From the NCBI GenBank assembly GCA_027019785.1, contig JALUWF010000283.1, positions 1 to 38,668 on the forward strand: a stretch of DNA of 38,668 nucleotides. The letters are read 5' to 3'. The stretch comes from Mariprofundus sp. (GTDB lineage: Bacteria; Pseudomonadota; Zetaproteobacteria; Mariprofundales; Mariprofundaceae). The notes beneath the pieces are model-generated. The model saw only the letters and a program-made list of their open reading frames with translations, was not told where the DNA came from and searched no databases. Within the stretch, counting starts at the first letter, position 1, and each line of letters begins with the position of its first letter. Of this stretch, positions 16,201 through 23,735 are shown in pieces. Made by a program: the position numbers and the translations under genes.

Positions 16201-16321
16201 TTTCCGGATACTGACGGATCGGCATATTGATAATCGCCTGCAAGCCGAGCACCAGAATCAATAAGCTGATCGTTGTAGCCAGCACCGGCCGGCGAATGAA
16301 AATATCGGTATAATGCTTCAC
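13277..16321 (-). CDS. RND multidrug efflux permease, HAE-1 family
   Basis: A full-length 1014-residue hydrophobe/amphiphile RND pump. The N-terminal motif is FIRRPVLATTISLLILVLG followed by MPIRQYPETQNAVVTISTVYYGADAKTV, diagnostic of the HAE-1 family rather than metal RNDs. TM4 carries the double-aspartate proton relay LAIGLVVDDAIIVVENV. Other motifs are SWRAVIVPLVAIPLSLVGAF, SIQFNSFRDPLVILVSVPMALLGA and SKHGILMVQFANELQ. It starts four bases after the adaptor stop, in the order tetR-OMF-MFP-RND. It expels amphiphilic compounds from the inner membrane and periplasm through the outer-membrane channel encoded upstream. The substrate cannot be deduced. Confidence 0.92.
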   Translation of the reverse strand: MKHYTDIFIRRPVLATTISLLILVLGLQAIINMPIRQYPETQNAVVTISTVYYGADAKTVAGFITQPLETAIAQAEGIDYLSSTSVSNASTIMATLRLNYDSNRALTDISSKVSAVLNRLPPEAQRPVLTVQVGKTVDAMYMGFSSKLLPNNNVTDYLLRVVKPQLDGIEGVQRAEIIGSRQFALRAWLDPDRMAAHGVTASDVYAAMAANNYLSALGSTKGQMVSVELNAATDLHSIDEFKALVIREQGGAVVRLDDVANVVLGAEDYNQTTAFDGEKSVFIGIKVAPEANVLDVIQRVRDHFPAIQAQMPNGLSGKIVYDGTKFIRSSIDEVLKTLSEALLIVTLVVFIFLGSWRAVIVPLVAIPLSLVGAFFVMMALGYTINLLTLLALVLAIGLVVDDAIIVVENVDRHMHHEGKSPFEAALLAARELGGPIIAMTVVLIAAYVPIGFQGGLTGALFTEFAFTLAGAVTISAIVALTLSPMMTSKMFTPKQQDNRLVATIDHQFSRLHAAYQRRLSGTLQTWPVMVVMGGLLLCLVVYLFATSKAELAPQEDQGLVAGQIVGAPNATAQQMNIYADQMFRMAKELPEYDQMFQLTGIPTTSQGIGGVLFKPWEDRQRSASELQKVLQQKWNHIAGARVAAFQFPSLPGSGGLPLQFVIKTTEGFDKLNRVAGEVLARAQASGMFFFIDSDLKIDKPQSTLKMDRDLVADLGLTEQQVGASLGAALGGGYVNYFSIDGRSYRVMPQVEQAMRLNPDQVLDYYIRAADGSMIPASTVATLTHQVVPESINRFQQLNSAKISGVYAGGLSQQQVLDFMTRTLNDIAPSGYSVDYAGQTRQFVQESGGFVYMMLLAIVIVFLALSIQFNSFRDPLVILVSVPMALLGALLFINLGLATINIYTQVGMVTLMGLISKHGILMVQFANELQLSGKSKLDAIIEASGVRLRPILMTTAAMVLGVLPLVLASGAGAAGRYSMGLVIFTGLSIGTLFTLFVVPAMYMFIARDHHPKGAE

Positions 16322-16325
16322 GCGC

Positions 16326-17480
16326 TCACTGCTCCTGCGGGGTTGGGGCTATGTCATTGGCTGGCTGAATTTTGTTATCAATCAACAACGGCGTGCCATT
16401 CTTCAGCTTCATCAAACCGCTGGTCACAATCATATCGCCATCGTTGATGCCGGAGAGAATAGCCACCTGATCACCGCGGGTGGCACCTAGCTTGACGAAT
16501 TCCTGCTGCGCCACCAATCCCGGCCTGGCTTTTTTGCTGTTCTTGTCTCTCGTCGCCACAAACAAGGTTGCCCCATAGGCGTTATAGCTGACAGCGGTTT
16601 GCGGCAGGGTAAGATAGTGTTGCACCTTGCCACTAACCACGGATAAGGTGACAAACATGCCGGGGGCTAACTGGCCCTCCGTATTGGCGGTTTTATCAAC
16701 ACGACCTTCTATGCGCACATTGCGCGTCGCGCTATCCACGGCTGCATTGATAGCCGTAATCTCGCCGTCAAACACGCGACCCGGCCATGCATCACTGTGG
16801 ATATGCAGTAGCTGCCCGACAGATATACCACCGAGTTCCTTCTGTGGAAGATGAAAATCAACAAACAGCGATTCGGTATTCTCCAGACTGGTAATCACAT
16901 CACCCGGATTGATGTATGCACCGGGATTGATCGATACAATCCCCAAACGACCTGCAAACGGAGCAGTGATAAATTTCCTGGCAATCAGAGCACGCTGCTG
17001 CTGAACTGCGGCAACGGCGCGCTTGAGCCCGGCTGCACTGACATCAAAGGCTGCCCGGCTGATAGCTCTGGCCTTTAACTGCGCCTTGTCACGGGTGAAA
17101 CGGAGCTCGGCCAGTTTGGCATCGGCTGCCAGCGCACGCAGCTGCGCATCGGCATCGGCATGATAGAGTTCCAGTAACAGCACGCCTTTTTTCACCTGTT
17201 GCCCGGATTGTATATACACACGACCAACCTTACCGGCCACTTCGCTGCTGATATTTACACCCTGCAGCGCCCGCAAACTGCCGATAGCATGCAGCGTCGG
17301 CTGCCAGTTCTGATAGCTCACCCGCATCGCCGTGACCGTAGCCGGCGGTCGCGTATTGGAAGCCAGGTATTTTTGCATCATATAGACACCGAACATGCGG
17401 TAGCCGTACAAGCTGCCAAACAGCAGCCCCACGCCGATGAGCATCCAGATCATGCGTTGACGCATTTTACTCTTGTCCAT
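16326..17480 (-). CDS. RND efflux periplasmic adaptor (HlyD/MFP family)
   Basis: A 384-residue membrane-fusion protein. It has a single N-terminal anchor (MIWMLIGVGLLFGSLYG) and lipoyl halves (SSEVAGKVGRVYIQSGQQVKKGVLLLEL and ITAPFAGRLGIVSINPGAYINPGD) around a short helical hairpin. A beta-barrel and membrane-proximal domain follow (VDKTANTEGQLAPGMFVTLSVV). There is no lipobox, so it is anchored by the helix. It connects the RND pump to the outer-membrane channel. The first 14 bases overlap the end of the OMF gene, and the stop is four bases before the pump gene. Sequence style is the MexH/MdtA-like group. Confidence 0.88.
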   Translation of the reverse strand: MDKSKMRQRMIWMLIGVGLLFGSLYGYRMFGVYMMQKYLASNTRPPATVTAMRVSYQNWQPTLHAIGSLRALQGVNISSEVAGKVGRVYIQSGQQVKKGVLLLELYHADADAQLRALAADAKLAELRFTRDKAQLKARAISRAAFDVSAAGLKRAVAAVQQQRALIARKFITAPFAGRLGIVSINPGAYINPGDVITSLENTESLFVDFHLPQKELGGISVGQLLHIHSDAWPGRVFDGEITAINAAVDSATRNVRIEGRVDKTANTEGQLAPGMFVTLSVVSGKVQHYLTLPQTAVSYNAYGATLFVATRDKNSKKARPGLVAQQEFVKLGATRGDQVAILSGINDGDMIVTSGLMKLKNGTPLLIDNKIQPANDIAPTPQEQ

Positions 17481-19092
17481 GATTCATCTCCGGTTGGGTG
17501 ATACCTGACCACGCCTTGAAAAAATCCGCATTACCGGCTACCGGGCGATAGGCATCGGCGCGTTGCCACCAGCCTCCGCCCATGGCCTGAAACAGCGCGG
17601 CACTGTCGGCCAGCAGCGTTGCCCGCGCCTGCACCACGCCGATATGACTCTGGCGGTACTGCTGCTGGGCATTGAGCAGGGTCAGAAAACTGACCGCACC
17701 CAGATTAAATTGATGATGCACCAGATCCTGCGTCTGCCGGGCCAGCAATTCGGCTTTCAGTTGTAATTTGAGGCCGCGCGCATCGTTTTGCAGTGCCAGA
17801 AATACATCGGCGACATCGCGAAAGGCCAGCAATACCGTCTGTTGATATTGCGCCCGCGCTGCATCAAAACTGGCCAACGCCTGCCTGCGTTTGGCGCTCA
17901 GTTCGCCACCATGAAATAGCGGCTGCAACACATTGCTGCCGATACTCCAGATGCCGCTGGCAGGCCCGCTCAGCAGATCGCCGAACTGTACCCCCTGCCT
18001 GCCGAATCCGGCCGTGATCTTGAGCGACGGATACATATTGGCCGTCGCCAGCCCGATTAACGCGCTGGCCTGATGCAGTTGCGCTTCTGCCGCGCGAATA
18101 TCCGGTCGCTGATGCACCAACTCGGATGGCAGGCTCACGGGCAAGGATTCCGGCAGATGAAGCCCGGCCAGTTCAAATGCAGGCATGCCCGGTTTCGCAT
18201 CCCTGTTATTCTGGTGAGCAGATTGGGCATGGTGGGTTCCCGCACGTTCACCGGGAAAACGCCCAACCAGCACCGATAACTGATGCTGCGCCTGCGCCAG
18301 TTGTTTCTCCAGCGGCGGCAATGCCGCTTCCGCCTGTGCCAGAGCAGTGCGTTGACTCAATACATCGGCCTCGGTCACCACGCCGATTTCCGACTGCCTC
18401 TCGACAATCTTCAACTGCGCGCGCCGGTTTTTCACAATATCGCTGGCCGCCTGCCATTGGCCACGCAACGAAGCTTCGGAAATCGCCGTGGTCACAATAT
18501 TGGCAGCCAGCGTCAGATTGGCCGCCTCCATCTGAAAACCCTGATAATCCACCTGCGCCCGCAGCGATTCCAGATAACGCCGCCCGCTGCCGAACGGATC
18601 GAATGCATACGACACACTCACCGAGGCGGTATGCAGGGAATAAATAAAATCGCCGCTCTGCCCGAATGAGGCACCGGCCAACTTCTGGCGGTCAGAACGG
18701 ATGCTGGCATCGACGGTCGGATACAGGATCGTGCCGCTCTGCGAGGCATAATCCTCTTGCGCTGCCCGCAAGGTGGCTCTGGCCGCTGCCAGCGTCGGAC
18801 TCTGCCGCATACCCTGCTGAATCAGTTCATTCAGTTCTTTGGAGCCATACACCCGCCACCACTGTTCGGGGACATGCTCACCCTGTTTCAGTTCAGGCCC
18901 GTCGGCGGTTCGATCTCCTAATGGATTTTCTGATGTATTCTCTAATGCGCTACTGTACTGCTCCACCTTCGGCGCAGCGGGTGGTTTAAAATCCGGCCCG
19001 AGGGCGCAGCCACCCACAAGCATGCCGACCAGTGCCCCGGAGGCAATAGATTTAATACGTTTGGATTGAATTCGTTTCGATGTGATTCCCAT
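17467..19092 (-). CDS. RND efflux outer-membrane lipoprotein, NodT/OprM family
   Basis: A 541-residue outer-membrane factor. A lipoprotein signal (SGALVGMLVGGCALGPDF) with the lipid-modified cysteine at about residue 29 is followed by the NodT/OprM family start GPDFKPP. Two repeats carry the long helices (NELIQQGMRQSPTLAAARATLRAA and ELVHQRPDIRAAEAQLHQA). A low-complexity insertion near residues 290-305 (GTHHAQSAHQNNRDAKPG) is longer than usual and His-rich. It forms the exit duct of the tripartite pump. Its ATG shares one base with the tetR stop (TGATG), so regulator and pump are co-transcribed and coupled. Confidence 0.88.
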   Translation of the reverse strand: MGITSKRIQSKRIKSIASGALVGMLVGGCALGPDFKPPAAPKVEQYSSALENTSENPLGDRTADGPELKQGEHVPEQWWRVYGSKELNELIQQGMRQSPTLAAARATLRAAQEDYASQSGTILYPTVDASIRSDRQKLAGASFGQSGDFIYSLHTASVSVSYAFDPFGSGRRYLESLRAQVDYQGFQMEAANLTLAANIVTTAISEASLRGQWQAASDIVKNRRAQLKIVERQSEIGVVTEADVLSQRTALAQAEAALPPLEKQLAQAQHQLSVLVGRFPGERAGTHHAQSAHQNNRDAKPGMPAFELAGLHLPESLPVSLPSELVHQRPDIRAAEAQLHQASALIGLATANMYPSLKITAGFGRQGVQFGDLLSGPASGIWSIGSNVLQPLFHGGELSAKRRQALASFDAARAQYQQTVLLAFRDVADVFLALQNDARGLKLQLKAELLARQTQDLVHHQFNLGAVSFLTLLNAQQQYRQSHIGVVQARATLLADSAALFQAMGGGWWQRADAYRPVAGNADFFKAWSGITQPEMNHGQE

Positions 19093-19856
19093 CAGCCCTG
19101 CTCTCCGAAACCATGCGGACAGGCAAACCAGACATGACCGACCAATGCCTTCACCGCTGCGGCGCGGCAGGCATCGAACATCTGTTCGGGGTCGGGATCA
19201 TTCCACCCATAACCCTTGAGAAAATGGATTACATTGGTGGTGAAATGTTTATAGCTGCACGCCTCATGCTGGTCGCCATCGGCTCGCGCAATGCCGGACT
19301 GAGCGGTTGAATTCAGACCGACGCACAAGCCCCACATGCCGTGATTGAGTAGCATCGCCAGTTCCTCACGCGCCGCATCATCGAGGCCGGCATAGCCGTT
19401 GAGCTCGCTGCTCAACATCTCCAGCACCAGCGATTGTGCCAGCACGAAAAAGGATTGATGTAACGCATTCAGTTCCTGAATACGCTGCGGGTTGGCTCGT
19501 GACCACACCGACGGCATCAGCGACAGGTTTTCGATCTCAACCAGACCGGGATGATGCTGAGCAATCAGCCAGTTCATCGTAAAACCGGTGACAATACGCT
19601 GCATGGCCGGTTCATCCGCCTCGATCACACCCTGATACAGGGACTTCTCCTCACGCGTCAGAAACGCCGCACACCCCATCAGCAGATCTTCCTTGGCTGC
19701 AAAATGCGAATAGATCGTCCCCATCGACAGCTCACACGCTTTCGCCACATCCGACATGCGCACCCCGAGAAACCCTTTCTCGACAAACAGGCCAATCGCC
19801 TGCCGCAATATCTTTTCTTCCCGTTCCACCCGTTTCTGTTGCCTCAACACGATCAT
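19092..19856 (-). CDS. TetR-family repressor of the RND pump operon
   Basis: A 254-residue regulator with an N-terminal TetR HTH (EKILRQAIGLFVEKGFLGVRMSDVAKACELSMGTIYSHFAAKEDL). The ligand domain is long and cysteine-bearing, ending CPHGFGEQG. Two starts are possible: ATG 19856, or GTG 19850, which has AGGGG at an eight-base spacing. It is the first gene of tetR-OMF-MFP-RND and shares one base with the next gene. A CGAACAATGTTCG palindrome lies next to a TATAAT box just upstream and is the likely autorepression site. The N-terminal peptide KRVEREEKILRQA closely matches a gene fragment at 23864-23965, which shows that a second relative of this regulator once existed nearby. Confidence 0.85.
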   Translation of the reverse strand: MIVLRQQKRVEREEKILRQAIGLFVEKGFLGVRMSDVAKACELSMGTIYSHFAAKEDLLMGCAAFLTREEKSLYQGVIEADEPAMQRIVTGFTMNWLIAQHHPGLVEIENLSLMPSVWSRANPQRIQELNALHQSFFVLAQSLVLEMLSSELNGYAGLDDAAREELAMLLNHGMWGLCVGLNSTAQSGIARADGDQHEACSYKHFTTNVIHFLKGYGWNDPDPEQMFDACRAAAVKALVGHVWFACPHGFGEQG

Positions 19857-19878
19857 TGCCCCTACATAGAATTATATT

Positions 19879-19891
19879 CGAACAATGTTCG
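19879..19891. promoter_or_regulatory. Palindromic operator before the RND-pump tetR
   Basis: CGAACAATGTTCG is an inverted repeat (CGAAC/GTTCG around a three-base centre). It ends three bases upstream of a minus-strand TATAAT (19871-19876). A repressor bound here would cover the promoter. The transcript would start about 8-15 bases before the coding start, so the leader is very short. Confidence 0.6.
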
Positions 19892-20000
19892 CTCTGGTTG
19901 CTTTGTCAATTAAATATTACTGTAACAGATGCGAGAGAAATGATGATCGCCCATTGCATGAAAAGGTGCACCATGTGCCAGAAACCAACTTGGTAATGGT

Positions 20001-21179
20001 TCATGAGTCATTTGCCACCTCCATGATTGTGCGTGATCGTTGCATGATCAACAACCACAAGATTAGTGCAGCAACAAGAAAGAAACCCTGACCCAGCACG
20101 AAATAGAGACGTTCTGCTTGCAACATCGGCACAGCAATGCTGGCAACGACAGCATTGAGCGCCATTTGCAGAAACCCCTGCATGGATGCCGCAGTGCCGC
20201 GATGGGAGGGGAAGCAATCCATGGCTAGGATGGTCAGTCCCGGCATGGTCAGCGAGAGTCCAAACGAATATACCACCATGGGGGCAATCACCAAAAACAC
20301 AGTGGGTGCTCCGATTGCTGCCTGAAGAAGATTCAGCAGGCATGCCAATAACATCAGGGCAAAGCCCAGACTAATCATGTAGCGGGATGTCCAGTGATGT
20401 GATTTCCGGCTGACCAATGCTGATCCCAGCATCATACCTGCCACCATAGGAATAAAGAGCCATCCGAAATCTGTCGGTCCAAGTCCAAGAAAGGCGTAGA
20501 TGACCACCGGTGCCCCAGCAATATATAAAAACAATCCTGCAAATGATAAGCTCATACTTAACACCAGTGTCAGAAATAGCCCATGCCTTACCGTGCGTTG
20601 ATATGCCTGCCATACGGCAAGCGGATGCAGGGATTGCCGGTGCGGCATAAGCAGAGTCTCACGCATAAACATAACCAAGCAGAGCAAGAGCAGGGCAAAT
20701 GCTGCAAGAAACCAAAACACACTATGCCAGCCAAACTGTACGTGTAACCACCCACCCAATAGGGGCGCAACAGCAGGTGCCAGCGCGAACATCATCATCA
20801 CCTGCGACATGGCCTGCTGTGCCGTTCGACCATCATGGGCATCACGAATCATGGCGCGCCCGGCAATAAAGCCACCACTTGCAGCCAAACCCTGAATGCA
20901 GCGAAAGATCAGAAAACTGTCAATCACGCTAGCCAAAGCGCAGGCCATGGATGCCAGGATATAAACAAGCAGGCTGATAAGAATGACGAGCCGCCGCCCT
21001 ACCCGATCTGCGAGCGGCCCCCAAAACAGCATGGATATGGCAAAGGCCGCTAAATAGATACCCAGACTTTGCGACAACAGGCTTCGACTAACTGCAAACT
21101 CCGATGCAATATCGGGAAATGACGGCAGATAGGTGTCAATAGTGAACGGACCGAGCATGGCCAGCAGAGCAGCAACCAT
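20001..21179 (-). CDS. MFS drug exporter, Bcr/CflA family
   Basis: From the ATG at 21179 the product is about 392 residues with 12 membrane helices. The Bcr/CflA signatures are present: AMLGPFTIDTYLPSFPDIASEF at the N-terminus, motif A as WGPLADRVGRRLVILIS and FRCIQGLAASGGFIAGRAMIRD in helix 4. The ORF track adds 32 residues upstream, but that stretch is hydrophilic and includes the bases just after a truncated GST gene, so I trim it. No ribosome site precedes the ATG; a perfect 8-bp inverted repeat occupies that place. The protein is a proton-driven exporter of drugs or small metabolites. The 5' end may have been rearranged with the neighbouring gene fragments. Confidence 0.8.
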   Translation of the reverse strand: MVAALLAMLGPFTIDTYLPSFPDIASEFAVSRSLLSQSLGIYLAAFAISMLFWGPLADRVGRRLVILISLLVYILASMACALASVIDSFLIFRCIQGLAASGGFIAGRAMIRDAHDGRTAQQAMSQVMMMFALAPAVAPLLGGWLHVQFGWHSVFWFLAAFALLLLCLVMFMRETLLMPHRQSLHPLAVWQAYQRTVRHGLFLTLVLSMSLSFAGLFLYIAGAPVVIYAFLGLGPTDFGWLFIPMVAGMMLGSALVSRKSHHWTSRYMISLGFALMLLACLLNLLQAAIGAPTVFLVIAPMVVYSFGLSLTMPGLTILAMDCFPSHRGTAASMQGFLQMALNAVVASIAVPMLQAERLYFVLGQGFFLVAALILWLLIMQRSRTIMEVANDS

Positions 21180-21180
21180 G

Positions 21181-21204
21181 GTCAGGTGAAAATGTACACC
21201 TGAC
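21181..21204. promoter_or_regulatory. Inverted repeat GTCAGGTG-N8-CACCTGAC before the MFS gene
   Basis: The 8-bp arms are perfect and separated by eight bases. The repeat ends two bases from the MFS ATG, where a ribosome site would be expected. It could be an operator of a TetR/MarR-type repressor or an mRNA hairpin controlling translation. Which one cannot be decided from sequence. Confidence 0.5.
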
Positions 21205-21238
21205 TTGGTTGTCTTCGGGTATGTATGATTCTGTTGCA

Positions 21239-21454
21239 CTACTGCACAATGGCAGGGCCTTCGGTCAGCACGCATCCATCAGGCAACGCCAGTGCAGGCA
21301 CGCAACCATGCGGGTTAATCGCGTAGTAGTCTTCGCCATTTTCAAGCGTCTTGTTGGTAAGGTCAACGCGTATCAGTTCATAATCCAGCCCTGCTTCTGC
21401 CAGAGCAATATGCGGCGACAATGAGCATGCGCCTGCGCTATAGTATAATTTCAT
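21239..21454 (-). pseudogene. Glutathione S-transferase, 3'-truncated
   Basis: It starts with a good ribosome site (AAAGGAGAG) and reads [23 protein letters not shown], the start of beta/GstA-class bacterial glutathione transferases with the family cysteine at about residue 10. The thioredoxin-like N-domain continues through VPALALPDG to LTEGPAIVQ and then hits TAG, at residue 71. Normal members have about 200 residues, so the rest of the N-domain end and the whole helical C-domain are missing. The next bases lead into the MFS gene, so a deletion has joined the two. It could still be translated as a short peptide but cannot be an active GST. Confidence 0.8.
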
Positions 21455-21475
21455 CAGCTTACTCTCCTTTGTTTC

Positions 21476-21560
21476 TCATGTCACAGCTTGCCAGCCTTCA
21501 ACCTGCGCATCGCTATAGATGCCAGGTGTGGCTGGATAACCGACGGCTTGCTCCGAGTTT
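21476..21560 (-). pseudogene. Old yellow enzyme (NemA-like) internal fragment
   Basis: On the minus strand one frame reads SEQAVGYPATPGIYSDAQVEGWQAVT and then TGA. It matches the central SxQ..GYP..PGI.S..QV..W..VT signature of the old-yellow-enzyme family of flavin ene-reductases such as N-ethylmaleimide reductase. Only about 28 of about 360 codons survive. It lies between a membrane-protein fragment and the truncated GST, all on the same strand. These probably once formed an electrophile-detoxification operon. The identification rests on a short but distinctive motif. Confidence 0.55.
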
Positions 21561-21608
21561 CTTGCCAAACAGCAGCAGGTTAATGATGGCGTGAGCTGGT
21601 GTGTTCAT
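21555..21608 (-). pseudogene. Membrane-protein gene, N-terminal fragment (MNTPAH-type)
   Basis: From ATG 21608 the frame reads MNTPAHAIINLLLFGKK, the typical beginning of a bacterial inner-membrane hydrolase-like family that opens MNTPAH. After about 17 codons it runs into the old-yellow-enzyme fragment, out of frame, and stops at 21513. Only the 5' end is left. It is 43 bases downstream of the CDGSH gene stop. Confidence 0.4.
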
Positions 21609-21651
21609 AATTTAAGCATCAACAATACCCACGCCATCATCGTGTTATGCC

Positions 21652-21888
21652 TTAAAGTGCCTTGTGGGAGCCATCGCAAAATGGAGGATTCTTCGTGTGT
21701 TTACACTGACATAGTGCCACGCTCTGCTTTTCCGCAATATCGAATTCTACCGGTTCAAAATCCGTTCCTTCGTGCGAGCCATCGCAAAACGGCTGGTTCT
21801 TTGATCGCCCGCAGGCGCACCAGTAGTAGGTTCCGGGTTCCAATTCCAATACGGCGGGTTCTTTTGCTGCTATAATCACTTCACTCAT
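21652..21888 (-). CDS. CDGSH iron-sulfur domain protein, two-domain type
   Basis: A 78-residue protein that starts at ATG 21888 behind a strong AAAAGGAG site. It contains two CDGSH [2Fe-2S] motifs: [16 protein letters not shown] (about residues 24-39) and [16 protein letters not shown] (about 60-75). Each provides three cysteines and one histidine. This tandem small form is the bacterial class of redox or Fe-S carrier proteins. It follows yceI by 22 bases and is probably in the tetR-cybB-yceI operon. A role in electron transfer or oxidative-stress signalling is inferred. The remains of a broken oxidoreductase gene lie just downstream. Confidence 0.88.
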   Translation of the reverse strand: MSEVIIAAKEPAVLELEPGTYYWCACGRSKNQPFCDGSHEGTDFEPVEFDIAEKQSVALCQCKHTKNPPFCDGSHKAL

Positions 21889-21910
21889 TTCATTTCTCCT
21901 TTTTTTATTT

Positions 21911-22492
21911 TTACTGACGGATGCCTTCGATGGATAGATACAATTGCACATCCTCGGAAACCGGGCCGAGTTTCGGTGCAAACGGCATGTGATAATCCGA
22001 AAGGTGCAATATTGTATGGCCTTCGAATCCGCGACGATAACCGCCCCATGGATCCGGGCCAGTGCCCACTTGATCGACATCAATGGCAAGCTGCTTGGTG
22101 ACGCCATGCAAGTGTAGCAACCCCTTCATGATTCCTCTGTCGTGACCTTTATCCTCATAACTGGTGCTTTCAAAGGTGGCTGTCGGATATTTGGCGACAT
22201 CAAAGAAATCGGCGCTGCGCAGGTGTTTGTCGCGTTTAGCGTGATTGGTATCAATGCTGGCGGTGTCAATGGTGACCTTGACTGTATTGTTTTCCGGATG
22301 CTTCGCATCGTAGGTGAATGTTCCCTTAAATGTATCGAAGCGCCCCAATAACCAGCTATAACCCAGATGTTTGACCTTGAATTGGATGAACGCGTGATGT
22401 TTCTGCGTATCGATGATATAGTTTTCGGCCATAGCCGGTGCAGCCATGAACAGTGTAATCAATAGTGATCCGAGTATTGTTTTGAATTTCAT
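21911..22492 (-). CDS. yceI: YceI-family periplasmic lipid/isoprenoid-binding protein
   Basis: A 193-residue protein with a signal peptide (SLLITLFMAAPAMA, cleavage before ENYIID). It then has the YceI lipocalin-like barrel: YIIDTQKHHAFIQFKVKHLG, FDTFKGTFTYD, VTIDTASIDTNHAKRDKHLRSADFFD and YPTATFES. YceI proteins bind polyisoprenoid or quinone-like lipids in the periplasm. Start at ATG 22492 is supported by AAAAGGAG. It follows the cytochrome b561 gene, the same pairing as yceJ-yceI in enterobacteria. This supports a quinol- or lipid-linked function. The operon is headed by a TetR regulator. Confidence 0.9.
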   Translation of the reverse strand: MKFKTILGSLLITLFMAAPAMAENYIIDTQKHHAFIQFKVKHLGYSWLLGRFDTFKGTFTYDAKHPENNTVKVTIDTASIDTNHAKRDKHLRSADFFDVAKYPTATFESTSYEDKGHDRGIMKGLLHLHGVTKQLAIDVDQVGTGPDPWGGYRRGFEGHTILHLSDYHMPFAPKLGPVSEDVQLYLSIEGIRQ

Positions 22493-22494
22493 TA

Positions 22495-23046
22495 CTATTC
22501 TCCTTTTTTTTTACCCAACATACGAAGCAGGGTTGCATCCCTGTTGATCAGGTGATGTTTGAATGCGGCAGCTGCGTGCAGCGCTGCGAGGACGACGATG
22601 AGCCATGCCGAATATTTGTGAATCGCGCCATTAATATCTGCCTGTTTCGGTGTCAGGTGAAATAGCGCCGGCACATGCAGACCGCTGAATATATCAAAGC
22701 CCTCCGCCTCCGCCGTGGGAATCAGATAACCGGATGTCATGATGATGAGCATCAACAGATAAAACAGTCGGTGCGCGATGATCCCTCCGGTCCGCTCCCA
22801 TGGTGCACCGAGGGTATGGGGCTTTACATTGGTTGACGCCCAGCATAGGCGAAACAGCAACAATGCCAGGGTTATCATGCCGATGCTTTGATGCAGATCG
22901 GGTGCTCTGTGATACCACGCATCATAATAGCCCAGGCTGCGCATCCACACGCCGAGACCGAACAGGCCGAAAATAGCGACTGCCATGGCCCAGTGCAAAA
23001 CAATTGTGATCCAGCCATAAGTCGTTGTTGAATTACGTAAATTCAT
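22495..23046 (-). CDS. Cytochrome b561 (YceJ/CybB type)
   Basis: A 183-residue inner-membrane diheme b-type cytochrome with four helices. Conserved histidines lie in WITIVLHWAMAV (helix 1), HQSIGMITLALLLFRLCW (helix 2), HRLFYLLMLIIMTSGYLIP (helix 3) and HKYSAWLIVVLAALHAAAAFKHH (helix 4). It probably transfers electrons from ubiquinol to a periplasmic acceptor or handles superoxide. The ATG overlaps the tetR stop (ATGA), and yceI follows in the same operon. The yceJ-yceI pairing is well known. Confidence 0.9.
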   Translation of the reverse strand: MNLRNSTTTYGWITIVLHWAMAVAIFGLFGLGVWMRSLGYYDAWYHRAPDLHQSIGMITLALLLFRLCWASTNVKPHTLGAPWERTGGIIAHRLFYLLMLIIMTSGYLIPTAEAEGFDIFSGLHVPALFHLTPKQADINGAIHKYSAWLIVVLAALHAAAAFKHHLINRDATLLRMLGKKKGE

Positions 23047-23621
23047 GAAGACGGTTTTAACCCTGAATAAAGCAAATCGATCAGCCGATTTAAATCTTGG
23101 GTTAAGATCTTTAGTGTATTGTTTTGTAGCGTCACAGGATGATTGTAACGTAAGGTGGCCTGATGAATATCATAAGCTACCTGCATGGCATCACAACGAC
23201 CAAACTGATTTTGCTCTACTCCTTTCAGGATAATATACGCTAAGGCGGATATTACTTTCTGTTCATACGCCAATAACACCTCATGATGCTGCGATTCAAT
23301 GGTATTGATTAAATCAAATAGATGTCGCGTATCGGCAAATTGGGCATACCCCAAGAATAACCGTGTTTGTAAAAAACTTCGCAATGCATCCAATGCATCA
23401 TCGTACTTTGCTGCGGCAGCAATACCAGCATCCAGCTTTTCCTGAAGTTGCTGTTCCAGGCAAGCCATCATAATAGCATTTTTGCTTTCAAAGTGACGAT
23501 ATAGGTTCCCAACGCTCGTACCACAATCATTGGCGATCTCTGCCATCGTGGTTTTGCATGGTCCATAATCCGAAAAGCGCTTATAAGCAGCCCTGAGAAT
23601 AGAATTGATCATATCGGCCAT
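23043..23621 (-). CDS. TetR-family regulator of the cybB-yceI-CDGSH operon
   Basis: The HTH lies in the first 50 residues (FSDYGPCKTTMAEIANDCGTSVGNLYRHFESK). The ligand domain has an AcrR-like layout of about 192 residues in total from ATG 23621. The track's start at 23669 is a GTG inside a palindrome that is more likely an operator, so I prefer the internal ATG; neither start has a clear ribosome site. The cysteines at the HTH (DYGPCKT, ANDCGTS) and CLEQ are notable and could make it redox-sensitive, which is inference. It overlaps cybB by four bases, so it is autogenous with the operon. Confidence 0.8.
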   Translation of the reverse strand: MADMINSILRAAYKRFSDYGPCKTTMAEIANDCGTSVGNLYRHFESKNAIMMACLEQQLQEKLDAGIAAAAKYDDALDALRSFLQTRLFLGYAQFADTRHLFDLINTIESQHHEVLLAYEQKVISALAYIILKGVEQNQFGRCDAMQVAYDIHQATLRYNHPVTLQNNTLKILTQDLNRLIDLLYSGLKPSS

Positions 23622-23650
23622 GGTCGCATGGTAAGGAGGGAGTACTGAAT

Positions 23651-23669
23651 GTAAATAAATATTATTCAC
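23651..23669. promoter_or_regulatory. Palindromic operator before the cybB-operon tetR
   Basis: GTAAATAA-ATA-TTATTCAC is an inverted repeat with seven of eight arm positions matching. It lies 30 bases before the preferred tetR start and is the only palindrome I see upstream of this operon. It is the likely binding site of the TetR product, or it may form part of an AT-rich promoter. Confidence 0.45.
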
Positions 23670-23735
23670 TATTCACTTTATGTCAGGCTTAAAATAAAGC
23701 ACTTATTCTGTCTCATCTGCATCGTGCATTTGGTA

